This document shows, one piece after another, positions 52,705 through 53,440 of a stretch of DNA of 53,440 bases. The position numbers and the translations under genes are program-made. This DNA is from Neelides folsomi. Lineage: Eukaryota > Arthropoda > Collembola > Neelipleona > Neelidae. The stretch's first letter is position 1. Each line of letters starts with the position of its first letter. The notes under the pieces are model-generated. The model was not told the origin of the DNA. It saw only the letters and a program-made list of their open reading frames with translations, and ran no database searches. Where the stretch lies: the NCBI GenBank assembly GCA_034687125.1, contig JAQGBZ010000405.1:1-53440 (forward strand), in the 5' to 3' direction.

Positions 52705-53440
52705 GTAATTTTTTATATTTAAAATTCGTTTGATGTTAATTCAAAATGGAGTCGTGGGCCTTTGGACGATCTGTTGAGTTTATTTAAATGGACGCCGGTA
52801 GCCCGACTTTTATATAATTCTCATACATATGTCTTCAAATCAATAGGATAATGCATATTTAATGCATACAAATCTCTTTTGTCACTTAAGTTTTTTGGCA
52901 AGCAAGAAGGGTATTTCATAAATGCTCATTCATTGTAAGCTTTTTACTCCTTACTCCTGTCATGTTGAATCTACAGAGAATTGTATGAGAATTAGAATTG
53001 CTCAGTGAGGTTGGGGAGGGGGGTCGCTTCTTTACGACTTGCGAGTGGTGACGTTCGGAAGACATTCATTCCATTTTTTCCCTTGTGGACATCATCTTCT
53101 CCATTTACGTTTGAATCGAGAGCAAGAGGGAGGAATTGTTGGTCGAGGAGTCGTGAAAGGAGTGCGGCAGAGCGACTGTTATTAAAACATGTTTCACTCG
53201 CATGGAGAACCCCATTCACTAAACATTTAAGGGAGGATTTTGTGAATAAAAAATTGGTTTTCCATGTAAGATTTCAAGGTTCTCCATTCAGCCTAATGTT
53301 TGCAGATTTGTACAAGGTGTAGAGGGTCGCGAAGGTTTATATAGAGTGAGGAGATAACCGTAGTATTTATACTCTATTCCATTTGAGAAGATTATTGAGA
53401 ATTGAATCATGTTACTTGACCGGGCAATCGAATGTCATGT
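52705..53440. other. non-coding DNA to the window end
   Basis: Nothing recognised. The open frames at 53005-53322 (+) and 52992-53219 (-) overlap on opposite strands and show no family resemblance. Confidence 0.4.

Overview
This is a 53.4 kb stretch of nuclear DNA from an animal, most likely an arthropod. The coding regions are split by GT-AG introns, many of them 50-400 nt long, in an AT-rich background. The gene content fits: an Expanded-type Hippo-pathway scaffold with several PPxY motifs, a MARCKS/Akap200-like protein, and housekeeping genes (PIMT, TBCC, a CEBPZOS-like protein, peroxiredoxin-5, mitochondrial ribosomal protein L48). There is no operon organisation, tRNA, rRNA or CRISPR array that I can see. 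The species cannot be fixed from sequence alone.

Layout. 1-70: an ambiguous exon edge. 374-1756 (-): protein-L-isoaspartate O-methyltransferase, complete in 8 exons. 1.8-8.0 kb: non-coding, AT-rich at first and then mixed composition, presumably upstream and 5' UTR sequence of the next gene. 8012-17144 (+): expanded, 9 coding exons, 1335 aa; every splice junction keeps frame. 17.1-19.2 kb: 3' UTR and convergent intergenic DNA. 19.2-24.3 kb: a compact housekeeping cluster with TBCC (-), a CEBPZOS-like gene (-), Prdx5 (-) and mRpL48 (+). The last two diverge from a shared 0.5 kb promoter gap. A 157-161 bp hairpin MITE with perfect 50 bp arms sits in TBCC intron 1.

24.3-44.6 kb: about 20 kb with no recognisable gene. 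It alternates between very AT-rich blocks and blocks of mixed composition, with one GC-rich, promoter-like island at about 26.64-27.13 kb. 44763-46023 (+): first two coding exons of a MARCKS/Akap200-like gene that continues past its last visible donor. 46.0-53.4 kb: no continuation exon I can prove, except a candidate alternative first exon at 52645-52704.

Functionally, expanded (Hippo growth control at the apical cortex) and the MARCKS/Akap200-like gene (membrane, actin and PKA anchoring) are developmental or cortical signalling genes in gene-poor, intron-rich DNA, while the housekeeping genes between them are small and tightly packed. The most interesting points are an eight-cysteine cluster in the disordered tail of Expanded, a conserved-looking TSGIVS phosphodegron there, the MITE, the AKAP-like helix beside the MARCKS effector domain, and the possible alternative first exon. 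I found no clearly new multi-gene system.
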